A DNA stretch of 8,296 nucleotides from Flavobacteriaceae bacterium (lineage in GTDB: Bacteria > Bacteroidota > Bacteroidia > Flavobacteriales > Flavobacteriaceae): assembly GCA_016763595.1 (NCBI GenBank), contig JAESTN010000352.1:1-8296 (forward strand), written 5' to 3'. Under the pieces are notes generated by a model, which was not told the DNA's origin, searched no databases, and saw only the letters and a program-made list of their open reading frames with translations. Within the stretch, counting starts at the first letter, position 1. Every line of letters starts with the position of its first letter. Both the position numbers and the translations under genes were made by a program. Below are positions 1-6,419 of this stretch, piece after piece.

Positions 1-165
1 ACCAATTAACAGAACATCTGGCAGCACCGTATGCTCATCTAATGAGTAGTACTTACAAACCTCATAATGCCTTGACAGGTAAAAACTAGGAGGATTATTC
101 TCGGCGCCATCAACAACACCTTGTTGTAAAGAAGTATAAAGTTCACCCCAAGAAATATAAGGCTT
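1..165 (-). pseudogene. dctP: TRAP transporter substrate-binding protein fragment (DctP), 5'-truncated, runs off left edge
   Basis: Read on the minus strand from about 165 down to 1, one open frame encodes about 55 residues typical of the middle of DctP-family periplasmic binding proteins of TRAP dicarboxylate/hexuronate transporters. It contains ISWGELYTSLQQGVVDGAEN, followed by NPPSFY, then SRHYEV and PDVLLI. Full-length DctP is about 320-340 aa, and this stretch would fall around the middle. Upstream (higher coordinates) the frame stays open only to 243, but residues beyond about 165 no longer resemble DctP and there is no signal peptide or plausible start. The N-terminal half is therefore missing. 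The C-terminal part, if present, lies left of the window. The family assignment is firm from the WGELY...GAENN core; calling it a pseudogene is an inference from the missing 5' half. Confidence 0.75.
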
Positions 166-188
166 TCTAAAAAAGATGAAGCCTTTAA

Positions 189-356
189 AATAAAATAGGA
201 GAAGCACATCAGATTGCAAAACAGACTTATAATTCACTACAAGCTACCCCTGAATCAAAACCAACGCAAGAACACCGACAATATTTGTTTACAGACATGG
301 CGTGTCATTTAATTCAAGACACCATGAGTGAAGACATTATGAAACTCAACCTTTAA
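189..356 (+). pseudogene. C-terminal remnant of an unidentified gene, 5'-truncated
   Basis: A plus-strand frame is open from just after an in-frame stop at 186-188 to the TAA at 354-356, about 55 codons with no plausible start codon at its beginning. The residues look like a real helical protein end, for example IGEAHQIAKQTYNSLQ, then EHRQYLFTDMACHLIQD, then SEDIMKLNL. I do not recognise the family. A different plus frame just upstream (about 163-195) reads SKKDEAFK and could be the preceding helix displaced by a frameshift, but that is speculative. The fragment begins where the DctP fragment on the other strand ends, which suggests both were cut by one event. It could also be a chance open frame; protein-like composition is the only support. 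Confidence 0.4.
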
Positions 357-552
357 AGAACAGATTGTATGCAATTTTGACCATTTGCAATGACGTATTA
401 CCTGAGTCAAACATACAATTAAAATAGAGGGTTTGATGTATTAAAAATGACGCATTCTTTCTCAATTAAACTGTAACAGTTGTAAAATAGAAATGTCCTT
501 TATCTAAAAATGATGCATCACATTTTATAATTTTTAATTAGACAGATAAAAA
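357..552. other. Intergenic region upstream of the 256-aa secreted protein
   Basis: These 196 bp contain no convincing gene. They hold two near-identical 14-bp copies of TAAAAATGAYGCAT at 442-455 and 505-518 (13 of 14 bases equal, 63 bp apart). The second overlaps a perfect 10-bp palindrome, TGATGCATCA, at 511-520. No clean Bacteroidota promoter (TTTG followed by TAnnTTTG) is visible. The stretch just before the start codon is very AT-rich and ends in an A-run, as is usual for translation starts in this phylum. Confidence 0.5.
442..518 (+). repeat. Pair of direct repeats TAAAAATGAYGCAT
   Basis: Copy one is TAAAAATGACGCAT at 442-455 and copy two is TAAAAATGATGCAT at 505-518; they differ at one base. 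The start-to-start distance is 63 bp, about six helical turns. Both lie upstream of the secreted-protein gene that starts at 553. They could be binding sites for a regulator of that gene, or chance similarity in AT-rich DNA. The repeat itself is seen directly; any function is a guess. Confidence 0.35.
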
Positions 553-1323
553 ATGAACACCCCCAAAAAAACAATTTTACTATTTACAGTATTAATGATC
601 TCAAACATCTTTGGTCAAAACACCGTACGCCTTTATGGAAAAGTAACGGATTTCAATAACAATCCCGTAGATAGCGCCTCAGTATGGTTAAAAAACAAAA
701 TCAATGGAATTTCTACAAAAGACAAACAAAAATTATTTGACAATGCCTATGAAACCTTTACAGACAAAGACGGAAACTTTTCTATTGAAGTAGAAAAGGG
801 AACCTATTATTGTTTGTACGCAATTAAAGAGTCTGATTATGGGAAAACAAAACTAGAATATTGGGCATGGAATTTACCCATATATCATGATTTAGAAATC
901 AACCCACAATACGATCGATTGGAAGTTTACGGGATGAATGCTTTTGAGCCACAGACGGGGCCATTTGAAACCTATCAAGTATTCTTTAGACCAATGAGCT
1001 TAACAAAAGCATTAAAACTCCCAAAAAAGATTACTTCAGAAATTATTGATATAGCTCCGAAGGTGATTACAAAAGAAGATTTAAAAGTTCAAATAAACGG
1101 AGTGGATGTAAAGATTCTTTCTTTAAACAGAGTTAAAGAATATAGTCGTAAAAAATACATGTATGGCTATTTCTTACAAATTCTTAAACCAAAAGCCGGT
1201 AAAATTGGAATTCCAACATCAGAGATGGCAAAAGGGTATGATAAAATTTCTATTACACTACACTCTAAAGAAACAAACGAAAAAGGAAAAGGAGAATATT
1301 TTGTAAAGAAAATAGGCAACTAA
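553..1323 (+). CDS. Secreted protein with carboxypeptidase-regulatory-like (Ig-like beta) domain, function unknown
   Basis: This 256-aa protein opens with a Lys-containing n-region, a hydrophobic stretch (residues 8-20) and a likely signal peptidase I site near ISNIFGQ/N (about 21-22). There is no lipobox cysteine, so it should be exported rather than lipid-anchored. Residues about 25-90 have the layout of the CarboxypepD_reg-like fold: RLYGKVTD, then NPVDSASVWL, then TDKDGNFSIEVEKGTYYCLY. A long insert (about 48-66) lies between the first strands. The second half (about 170-256) looks like a separate beta-rich unit (EDLKVQINGVDVKIL ... YDKISITLHSKE), which I do not recognise. There is no TonB plug, barrel or C-terminal secretion-sorting domain. 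The gene stands alone on its strand between gene debris and a convergent terminator. The start is the only good one: an ATG after an A-rich leader, directly before the signal peptide. Confidence 0.8.
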   Translation: MNTPKKTILLFTVLMISNIFGQNTVRLYGKVTDFNNNPVDSASVWLKNKINGISTKDKQKLFDNAYETFTDKDGNFSIEVEKGTYYCLYAIKESDYGKTKLEYWAWNLPIYHDLEINPQYDRLEVYGMNAFEPQTGPFETYQVFFRPMSLTKALKLPKKITSEIIDIAPKVITKEDLKVQINGVDVKILSLNRVKEYSRKKYMYGYFLQILKPKAGKIGIPTSEMAKGYDKISITLHSKETNEKGKGEYFVKKIGN

Positions 1324-1330
1324 ACCGCAT

Positions 1331-1365
1331 AAAAAAAGCCTCATCACATTGATGAGGCATTTTTT
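1331..1365. terminator. Bidirectional rho-independent terminator between convergent genes
   Basis: A perfect 8-bp stem, GCCTCATC (1338-1345) with GATGAGGC (1351-1358), encloses a 5-nt loop. It has a run of seven A on the left (1331-1337) and six T on the right (1360-1365). Because of the A- and T-runs it works as an intrinsic terminator on either strand. It sits between the stop of the secreted-protein gene (1323) and the stop of capB (1380), so it ends both transcripts. Confidence 0.9.
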
Positions 1366-1379
1366 ATATAAATTTTCAA

Positions 1380-2633
1380 TTATTCACTCATCATAGCGAC
1401 AGCAATTCTTTTATAAATTCCGCCTTCTAATTTACTTCTAATTCCAGAAAATGCTGTAATCGTTTCGTCAATATCATCTTGAGTATGTGTAGCTGTTGGA
1501 ATCAATCTTAAAATAATCAATCCTTTAGGAATCACTGGATATACAACGATAGAACAAAATACTCCGTAATTCTCACGTAAGTCCTTTACCATTGCCATTG
1601 CTTCAGGAATTTCTCCTTTTAAAAACACAGGTGTAATACACGTTTGTGTTGCCCCTAAATCAAAACCTGCTTCACGTAAACCACTTTGCAGTGCATTTGT
1701 GTTTTCCCATAACTTCGTTTTCAACTCTGGCATTGTACGCAACATATCTAAACGTTTCAATGCTCCTTTTACCATTGCCATTGGCAATGATTTTGCAAAC
1801 ATTTGAGAACGCATATTGTATTGTAAATATTGAATTACATCTTTATCTCCTGCGAAAAAAGCTCCAATCCCAGCCATAGATTTTGCAAAAGTCGCAAAAT
1901 ACACATCTATTCCATCTTGAATTCCTTGTTCAAAACCTGTACCTCTACCATCTTTCCCCAACGTTCCAAATCCGTGAGCATCATCTACTAAAAAACGAAA
2001 ATTATACTGCTCTTTTAAAGCAATTATTTCTTTTAATTTTCCTTGTTGACCGCGCATTCCGAAAACTCCTTCAGAAACCACTAAAATTCCACCGCCAGTT
2101 ATGGCTGCCATTTTTGTTGCACGTTTTAAGTTTTTCTCAAAACTCTCCATATCGTTATGCTTGTATACAAAACGCTTCCCTGCATGTAAACGAACCCCAT
2201 CAATAATACACGCATGTGTATCCATATCGTATACAATAACATCATTTTTTGTAACCAAAGCATCAATCGCAGATACCATTCCTTGATACCCGAAATTCAC
2301 TAAATATGCTGCATCTTTCTCAACAAACTCTGCACATTCTTTTTCCAATTGTTCATGAAAATTAGTGTGGCCAGACATCATTCTTGCTCCCATTGGGTAA
2401 GCCATTCCATGCTCCATTGCAGCTTCTCCATCAACTTTTAAAACTTCTGGATGATTTGCCAAACCTAAATAATCATTGATACTCCAAGTAATAACTTTCT
2501 TTCCATTAAAGTCCATTCTATTAGAAATTGGTCCTTCTAATTTTGGAAAAACAAAATATCCTTCCGCTTTATCAGCCCATTTACCAAGAGGTCCTTTATC
2601 TCCTTTTATTCTATCAAATAAATCTATAGTCAT
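1380..2633 (-). CDS. capB: Cysteate-C-fatty acyltransferase (alpha-oxoamine synthase family), capnine/sulfonolipid synthesis
   Basis: A 417-aa PLP-dependent fold-type I enzyme of the alpha-oxoamine synthase family, which includes KBL, BioF and serine palmitoyltransferase. Visible signatures are INDYLGLANHP (52-62), SGHTNFHEQLE (87-97), DTHACIIDG with the PLP-stacking His140, Glu188 in SEGVFGM, the PLP-pyridine Asp217 and His220 in VDDAHGFG, and the Schiff-base Lys251 in TFAKSMAG. The C-terminal segment VYPVIPKG...LRLIPTATHT (364-384) is also typical. Where KBL and BioF usually read SMDGD, this protein reads GMRGQQG. In Flavobacterium johnsoniae a family member (Fjoh_2419) is the cysteate-fatty acyltransferase needed for sulfonolipids and efficient gliding. 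Capnocytophaga CapB makes dehydrocapnine from cysteate and an iso-fatty acyl-CoA. The assignment over serine palmitoyltransferase rests on the CapA-like gene just upstream. The protein has no membrane segment and is probably cytosolic. A promoter-like sequence precedes the start. Confidence 0.78.
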   Translation of the reverse strand: MTIDLFDRIKGDKGPLGKWADKAEGYFVFPKLEGPISNRMDFNGKKVITWSINDYLGLANHPEVLKVDGEAAMEHGMAYPMGARMMSGHTNFHEQLEKECAEFVEKDAAYLVNFGYQGMVSAIDALVTKNDVIVYDMDTHACIIDGVRLHAGKRFVYKHNDMESFEKNLKRATKMAAITGGGILVVSEGVFGMRGQQGKLKEIIALKEQYNFRFLVDDAHGFGTLGKDGRGTGFEQGIQDGIDVYFATFAKSMAGIGAFFAGDKDVIQYLQYNMRSQMFAKSLPMAMVKGALKRLDMLRTMPELKTKLWENTNALQSGLREAGFDLGATQTCITPVFLKGEIPEAMAMVKDLRENYGVFCSIVVYPVIPKGLIILRLIPTATHTQDDIDETITAFSGIRSKLEGGIYKRIAVAMMSE

Positions 2634-2662
2634 TGTATTTTATCTGGATTTTTTACAGAGTG

Positions 2663-2694
2663 CAAATTAACAGTTTTTTTAGCGATTTTTCAAA
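2663..2694 (-). promoter_or_regulatory. Putative promoter of capB
   Basis: On the minus strand TTTG (2694-2691) is followed after 20 bp by TTAATTTG (2670-2663). The Bacteroidota sigma-A consensus is TTTG at -33 and TAnnTTTG at -7, with about 17-23 bp between the boxes; the second box deviates at one base. The capB start codon lies about 30 bp downstream. The -33 box abuts the T-run of the hairpin behind capA, an economical terminator-then-promoter arrangement. Matches this short are common in AT-rich DNA, hence the moderate confidence. Confidence 0.45.
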
Positions 2695-2695
2695 T

Positions 2696-2728
2696 AAAAA
2701 AGCTTCTGATAGACATTGAGGCTTTTTT
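2696..2728 (-). terminator. Probable intrinsic terminator after capA
   Basis: Downstream of the capA stop (2745), the minus strand reads AAAAAAGC, an 11- to 17-nt middle part, then GCTTTTTT. This is an 8-bp symmetrical stem ending in a U-run, with two more pairs possible after one A-C mismatch. On the plus strand the mismatch becomes a G-T wobble. The GC content of the stem is low, so termination may be incomplete and some read-through into capB is plausible. Confidence 0.5.
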
Positions 2729-2744
2729 AAATATGCTGAATCCC

Positions 2745-3776
2745 TTAAGCTTCCTGCTTAACGACTCCATTTAATTCTTCTTTTAGGAATCCTTGAGCTT
2801 CCATCCAAGTATCGCTATATATTTTATTCATATACCTAGATCCATGATCAGGAAAAACCAATACTACAAAGCTATCTTCATTAAAAAACCCTTTGTTAGC
2901 GTATTGTTCTGTTGCTTGCATAACAGCCCCACTTGTATAGCCCGGGAAAATTCCTTCTTTTCTAACTATTTCTCTTGCCTTTAATGCAGCATCTTTGTCT
3001 GTTACTTTTTCATAAAAATCTATAACATCAAAATTTGTGGCAGTCGGAATTAAATTTTTCCCTAAGCCTTCAATTCTATATGGAAAAATTTCACTTTCAT
3101 CAATCTCTCTAGTTTCGTGGTATTTTTTTAGAATTGAACCAAAAGCATCAACCGCTAATATTTGAACATTTTTATTTTGTTCTTTTAAATACTTACCTAT
3201 TCCTGAAATCGTCCCTCCTGTTCCACTTGCAACAACTATATGGGTAACTTTCCCTTCTGTCTGCTCCCAAATTTCTGGTCCAGTAGAATGATAATGTGCA
3301 TCAGAATTCAATTCATTAAAGTATTGATTAATATACACAGAATCTGGAGTTTCTTTATGGATTCTCTTCGCAACCTCATAATAAGATCTTGGGTCATCTG
3401 CAGCAACATTTGCAGGACAGATATGCACTTCTGCCCCCATTGTTTTAAGCATATCAATTTTATCTTGAGAAGACTTAGAACTCACTGCTAAAATACACCT
3501 ATAGCCTTTTACCATACTAATCATGGCCAAACTAAACCCTGTATTCCCCGAAGTAGTTTCTACAATGGTATCACCAGGCTTGATGATTCCTTTTTTTTCT
3601 GCGTTTTCTATGATATGAATTGCAATTCTATCTTTTGCAGAATGTCCCGGATTAAAAGATTCTAGTTTTGCAAAATAAGAGCCTTTTAAATCTTTCGTTA
3701 TTTTATGTAACTGAACAATTGGTGTTTGGCCAACCAGGTCCAAAATAGTATTGTTAATTTTTTGATTTCTAACCAT
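2745..3776 (-). CDS. capA: Cysteate synthase, cystathionine-beta-synthase-like PLP enzyme (capnine pathway)
   Basis: A 343-aa fold-type II PLP enzyme of the cysteine synthase/CBS family. The PLP lysine is Lys48 in NPGHSAKDR (42-50), where ordinary cysteine synthases usually have GGSxKDR. The substrate loop TSGNTG is at 75-80, the phosphate-binding GTGGT at 185-189, and EGLGKN at 236-241. The C-terminal [20 protein letters not shown] (310-329) resembles the end of the catalytic core of cystathionine beta-synthase, and no CBS-domain pair follows. Characterised CapA of Capnocytophaga forms cysteate from O-phospho-L-serine and sulfite and is described as close to CBS, which fits both the sequence and the acyltransferase gene next to it. 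It lies 31 bp after the peptidase stop with no terminator between, so it is probably co-transcribed with that gene. The alternatives are cysteine synthase or CBS; the His45 variant and the context argue against them. Confidence 0.75.
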   Translation of the reverse strand: MVRNQKINNTILDLVGQTPIVQLHKITKDLKGSYFAKLESFNPGHSAKDRIAIHIIENAEKKGIIKPGDTIVETTSGNTGFSLAMISMVKGYRCILAVSSKSSQDKIDMLKTMGAEVHICPANVAADDPRSYYEVAKRIHKETPDSVYINQYFNELNSDAHYHSTGPEIWEQTEGKVTHIVVASGTGGTISGIGKYLKEQNKNVQILAVDAFGSILKKYHETREIDESEIFPYRIEGLGKNLIPTATNFDVIDFYEKVTDKDAALKAREIVRKEGIFPGYTSGAVMQATEQYANKGFFNEDSFVVLVFPDHGSRYMNKIYSDTWMEAQGFLKEELNGVVKQEA

Positions 3777-3807
3777 ATGTATGCTTTTTGCACTTTAGTA
3801 CAACAAA

Positions 3808-5973
3808 TTATTCTATTTTATTTTCTAAATCTAAAAGGAAAGAATAATCTTTTGCTGTTTCTTTTAATACATTAAATCTACCTGAAGCGCCTCCATGGCC
3901 TGCTTCCATATTTGTGTGCATTACTAATATATTTGAATCTGTTTTTAATGCTCTTAATTTGGCAACCCATTTTGCTGGCTCCCAATACTGCACTTGACTA
4001 TCCCAATAACCAGTAGTCACTAGCATGTTTGGATATGCCTTCGCTTTCACTTGGTCATATGGAGAATAACTTTTTATATAGTCATAGTATTCTTTCTCTT
4101 TAGGATTTCCCCATTCGTCAAACTCACCCGTAGTTAGCGGAATACTTTCATCCAACATGGTAGAAATAACATCCACAAAAGGAACCGCTGCAATAATTCC
4201 GTTATATAATTCTGGATTCATATTTACAATTGCCCCCATTAACAAACCACCGGCAGAACCTCCCATTGCATATAAATGATCTGCAGATGTGTAGTTATGC
4301 TCTATCAAATACTTTGAGCAATCTATAAAGTCAGTAAATGTATTTTTTTTCTTTAATAACTTTCCATCTTCATACCAATCTCTTCCTAAATATTCACTTC
4401 CTCTAATATGGGCCAATGCATATACAAATCCTCTATCTAGTAAACTCAATCTTGTCGTACTAAACCCATCAGGAATCGTATATCCGTAAGAACCATAAGC
4501 ATATTGCAATACGGGTGTATTTTCATTGATTTCGGTATCTTTTCTATGGACCAAAGAAATGGCTATTTTTTTTCCATCTCTTGCTGTTACCCAAACACGT
4601 TTGCTCGTGTAATTATTTTGATCAAACTTACCTCCTAAAACTTCTTGTACTTTTTTAACTTCTTTTGACCTATCTGACATATTAAAATCAATCACAGAAC
4701 TTGGTGTTGTCATTGAATTGTATGAATAACGAATCATATCCGTATCAAACTCAGGGTTGGCATATACTCCTGCAGTATATGTTTCTTCGCTAAAAGGTAA
4801 GTAATAATCTTTTGTAGCATCCCAACGTTTAATTCTAATTTTATTCAGCCCATTAGTACGTTCTTCTAATACTAAATACTCTTTAAAGATAGAAACATCT
4901 TCTAATAGGGTATCTTCTCTATGCGGGATTACATCTACCCAGTTTTCTTTAGATGTTTTAGTTACCAAAGTTTTCATCAACTTAAAGTTTTTGGCACCAT
5001 CTTTATTGGTTAACATATAAAAATGATCTCCATAATGCGAAACACTATATTCTAAATTTCGTTCTCTTGGTTGAACAACTTTAAAACTACCATTCGGATT
5101 GTTAGCATCTAACACTCTATATTCTGATGATAGTGTAGTATATGAAGCAATAACTATAAACTCGTTTGATTTTGTTTTTGCCACTCCAACTCCAAATGTA
5201 TCATCACTTTCGTGATAGACCTCAACATCTTCTGATTCATCTGTTCCCAACACATGTTTAAAAACTTTATAACTTCGTAAAGAAACGGGATCCTTTTTTG
5301 TGTAAAACAACGTCTTATTATCATTTGCCCAAACAGAACCTCCTGTTGTGTTGGTAATGACATCTTTAAAAACCTCTCCTGTAACCAAGTTTTTAACCTG
5401 AATTACATATTGTCTTCTACTAATTGTATCAACGGCAAAAGCAACTAAGTCATTATTTGGACTCACATTTAATCCTCCTAATTGATAATAATCATGCTCT
5501 TTTGCTAAATCATTTACATTAAATAATAGTTCTTCTTTAGCCTCTAAAGTTTTATTTTTTCTAGTATAAATTGGATACTGTTCTCCTTTTTGATATTTGG
5601 TTATGTAGAAATACCCATTCTTTTTATAAGGAACAGAGGAATCGTCTTCTTTAATTCGAGATTTCATTTCTTCAAATAAAGAATCCTGAAACCCTTTTGT
5701 ATGCGCCGTTATTTCATCATAATACGTATTCTCTGCATTTAGATACGCTTCAACCTTATTGGTTTGCTCATCTTTATTTTTCGCCTCTTTTTGCTGATCG
5801 GATAAACGCATCCAGAAATAATTATCAATTCTAATATCACCATGCCTTTCAATTTCTGTTGGAATCTTTTCTGCTGATGGTGCTTTTATTATAGTATTGT
5901 TCATTGAATCATTTTTACAAGAAGCTGCAAAAATAAGACTAAATGCCATAGCGCAAAACAATAACTTCCTCAT
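3808..5973 (-). CDS. ptrB: Oligopeptidase B-type S9A serine peptidase with lipoprotein signal
   Basis: A 721-aa prolyl-oligopeptidase-family enzyme. Residues about 30-450 are the N-terminal extension and beta-propeller; about 455-721 form the alpha/beta-hydrolase domain. The nucleophile is Ser573 in GGSAGG (571-576), the acid Asp658 in GYWDSQVQYWEPAKW, and the base His693 in AGHGGASGRF. The segment LTTGEFDEWGNP (613-624) and the DSQVQYWEPAKW run are typical of oligopeptidase B, which cuts after Arg or Lys in short peptides. Unlike the cytosolic enterobacterial enzyme, it begins with a signal peptide ending AAS/Cys19 (followed by KNDS), so it is probably a lipoprotein facing the periplasm or the cell surface. 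The start codon lies directly before that signal, after an A-rich leader. It is the first gene of the leftward block, with 31 bp to capA. A link to sulfonolipids is suggested only by position. Confidence 0.85.
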   Translation of the reverse strand: MRKLLFCAMAFSLIFAASCKNDSMNNTIIKAPSAEKIPTEIERHGDIRIDNYFWMRLSDQQKEAKNKDEQTNKVEAYLNAENTYYDEITAHTKGFQDSLFEEMKSRIKEDDSSVPYKKNGYFYITKYQKGEQYPIYTRKNKTLEAKEELLFNVNDLAKEHDYYQLGGLNVSPNNDLVAFAVDTISRRQYVIQVKNLVTGEVFKDVITNTTGGSVWANDNKTLFYTKKDPVSLRSYKVFKHVLGTDESEDVEVYHESDDTFGVGVAKTKSNEFIVIASYTTLSSEYRVLDANNPNGSFKVVQPRERNLEYSVSHYGDHFYMLTNKDGAKNFKLMKTLVTKTSKENWVDVIPHREDTLLEDVSIFKEYLVLEERTNGLNKIRIKRWDATKDYYLPFSEETYTAGVYANPEFDTDMIRYSYNSMTTPSSVIDFNMSDRSKEVKKVQEVLGGKFDQNNYTSKRVWVTARDGKKIAISLVHRKDTEINENTPVLQYAYGSYGYTIPDGFSTTRLSLLDRGFVYALAHIRGSEYLGRDWYEDGKLLKKKNTFTDFIDCSKYLIEHNYTSADHLYAMGGSAGGLLMGAIVNMNPELYNGIIAAVPFVDVISTMLDESIPLTTGEFDEWGNPKEKEYYDYIKSYSPYDQVKAKAYPNMLVTTGYWDSQVQYWEPAKWVAKLRALKTDSNILVMHTNMEAGHGGASGRFNVLKETAKDYSFLLDLENKIE

Positions 5974-5984
5974 TTTTTATATTT

Positions 5985-6012
5985 TTTGATTGGAGTGAAA
6001 ATACTAAATTTG
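5985..6012 (+). promoter_or_regulatory. ybaB: Putative promoter of ybaB
   Basis: TAAATTTG at 6005-6012 matches the Bacteroidota -7 box TAnnTTTG exactly. A TTTG at 5985-5988 could serve as the -33 box, although the 16-bp spacing is slightly short. The leader to the ybaB start at 6038 is about 25 nt and contains the purine run AAAAAAGAGAGAA. The peptidase gene starts divergently at 5973, so its promoter must also lie in or near these 64 bp; I see no clear boxes for it. Confidence 0.5.
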
Positions 6013-6025
6013 TATCAAATACAAA
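6009..6025. repeat. Perfect 7-bp inverted repeat in the divergent intergenic region
   Basis: TTTGTAT (6009-6015) and ATACAAA (6019-6025) are exact reverse complements separated by CAA. The left arm overlaps the TTTG of the proposed ybaB -7 box, so a protein bound here could block or position the polymerase. The dyad is seen directly. A regulatory role is inferred, and it could be chance in AT-rich sequence. Confidence 0.4.
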
Positions 6026-6037
6026 AAAGAGAGAATT

Positions 6038-6361
6038 ATGTTTGGAGATATGTCCGGAATGATGAGTAAATTAAAGGAAGCACAACAAAAAGTTGAAGAA
6101 ACAAAAACAAGATTAAACCACGTCTTAATTGATGAAAGATCTTCAAATGGTAAAATAAAAGTCACTATTACTGCAAATAGAGAAATAAAAGCAATTCAAA
6201 TAGATGAAAGTTTACTAAACGATGCTGAAGAATTAGAAGATTATTTAATTATGACTTTAAATAATGCGATCAAAAAAGCGAACGAAATTAATGAGCAAGA
6301 ATTAGCAATTGCCGCCAAAAGCGGAATGCCAAATATTCCAGGAATGGATTTATTTAAATAA
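6038..6361 (+). CDS. ybaB: YbaB/EbfC family nucleoid-associated protein
   Basis: A 107-aa protein with the full YbaB/EbfC layout: a Met/Gly-rich N-terminus ([20 protein letters not shown]), an alpha-helix running to about residue 28, a beta-sheet core around [20 protein letters not shown] (37-56), an acidic turn, then a second long helix (about 62-93) and a short flexible tail ending PGMDLFK. Family members form tweezer-like homodimers that bind DNA and influence nucleoid structure. The length is normal and the start is set by the conserved MFG opening. In many bacteria ybaB lies beside dnaX and recR; here it is instead divergent from a peptidase and 58 bp ahead of an AsmA-like gene, which has no terminator before it and is probably co-transcribed. 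Confidence 0.92.
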   Translation: MFGDMSGMMSKLKEAQQKVEETKTRLNHVLIDERSSNGKIKVTITANREIKAIQIDESLLNDAEELEDYLIMTLNNAIKKANEINEQELAIAAKSGMPNIPGMDLFK

Positions 6362-6419
6362 ATTTAGCGGTTTAGAATAATCAATTCCCTTTATCGTTTT
6401 AAATTGTAACGTAATCCAT

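Noticed and set aside
526..531. TATAAT hexamer as a classical -10 promoter box
   Set aside because: Bacteroidota primary sigma factors use TAnnTTTG, and there is no matching -35 upstream; AT-rich DNA gives this by chance.
1646..2286. Three plus-strand open frames of 61-107 codons (1646-1879, 1883-2206, 2101-2286)
   Set aside because: They are antisense to the strongly conserved capB coding frame and resemble no known protein; shadow frames.
1380..2633. Naming the alpha-oxoamine synthase as BioF, KBL or serine palmitoyltransferase
   Set aside because: Family features alone cannot separate these, but there are no biotin or threonine-degradation genes nearby and the upstream partner is CapA-like, so cysteate acyltransferase is the better fit. 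Serine palmitoyltransferase remains the main alternative.
2793..3491. Plus-strand open frames at 2793-2984 and 3240-3491
   Set aside because: They lie wholly antisense to capA, with composition that follows the complementary gene.
2745..3776. Naming the PLP enzyme as cysteine synthase (CysK)
   Set aside because: The PLP-lysine motif is NPGHSAKDR and the C-terminus resembles CBS rather than CysK; the neighbour gene points to cysteate.
5154..5363. 69-codon minus-strand open frame
   Set aside because: It lies inside the peptidase gene on the same strand in another frame; the peptidase reading is continuous and conserved.
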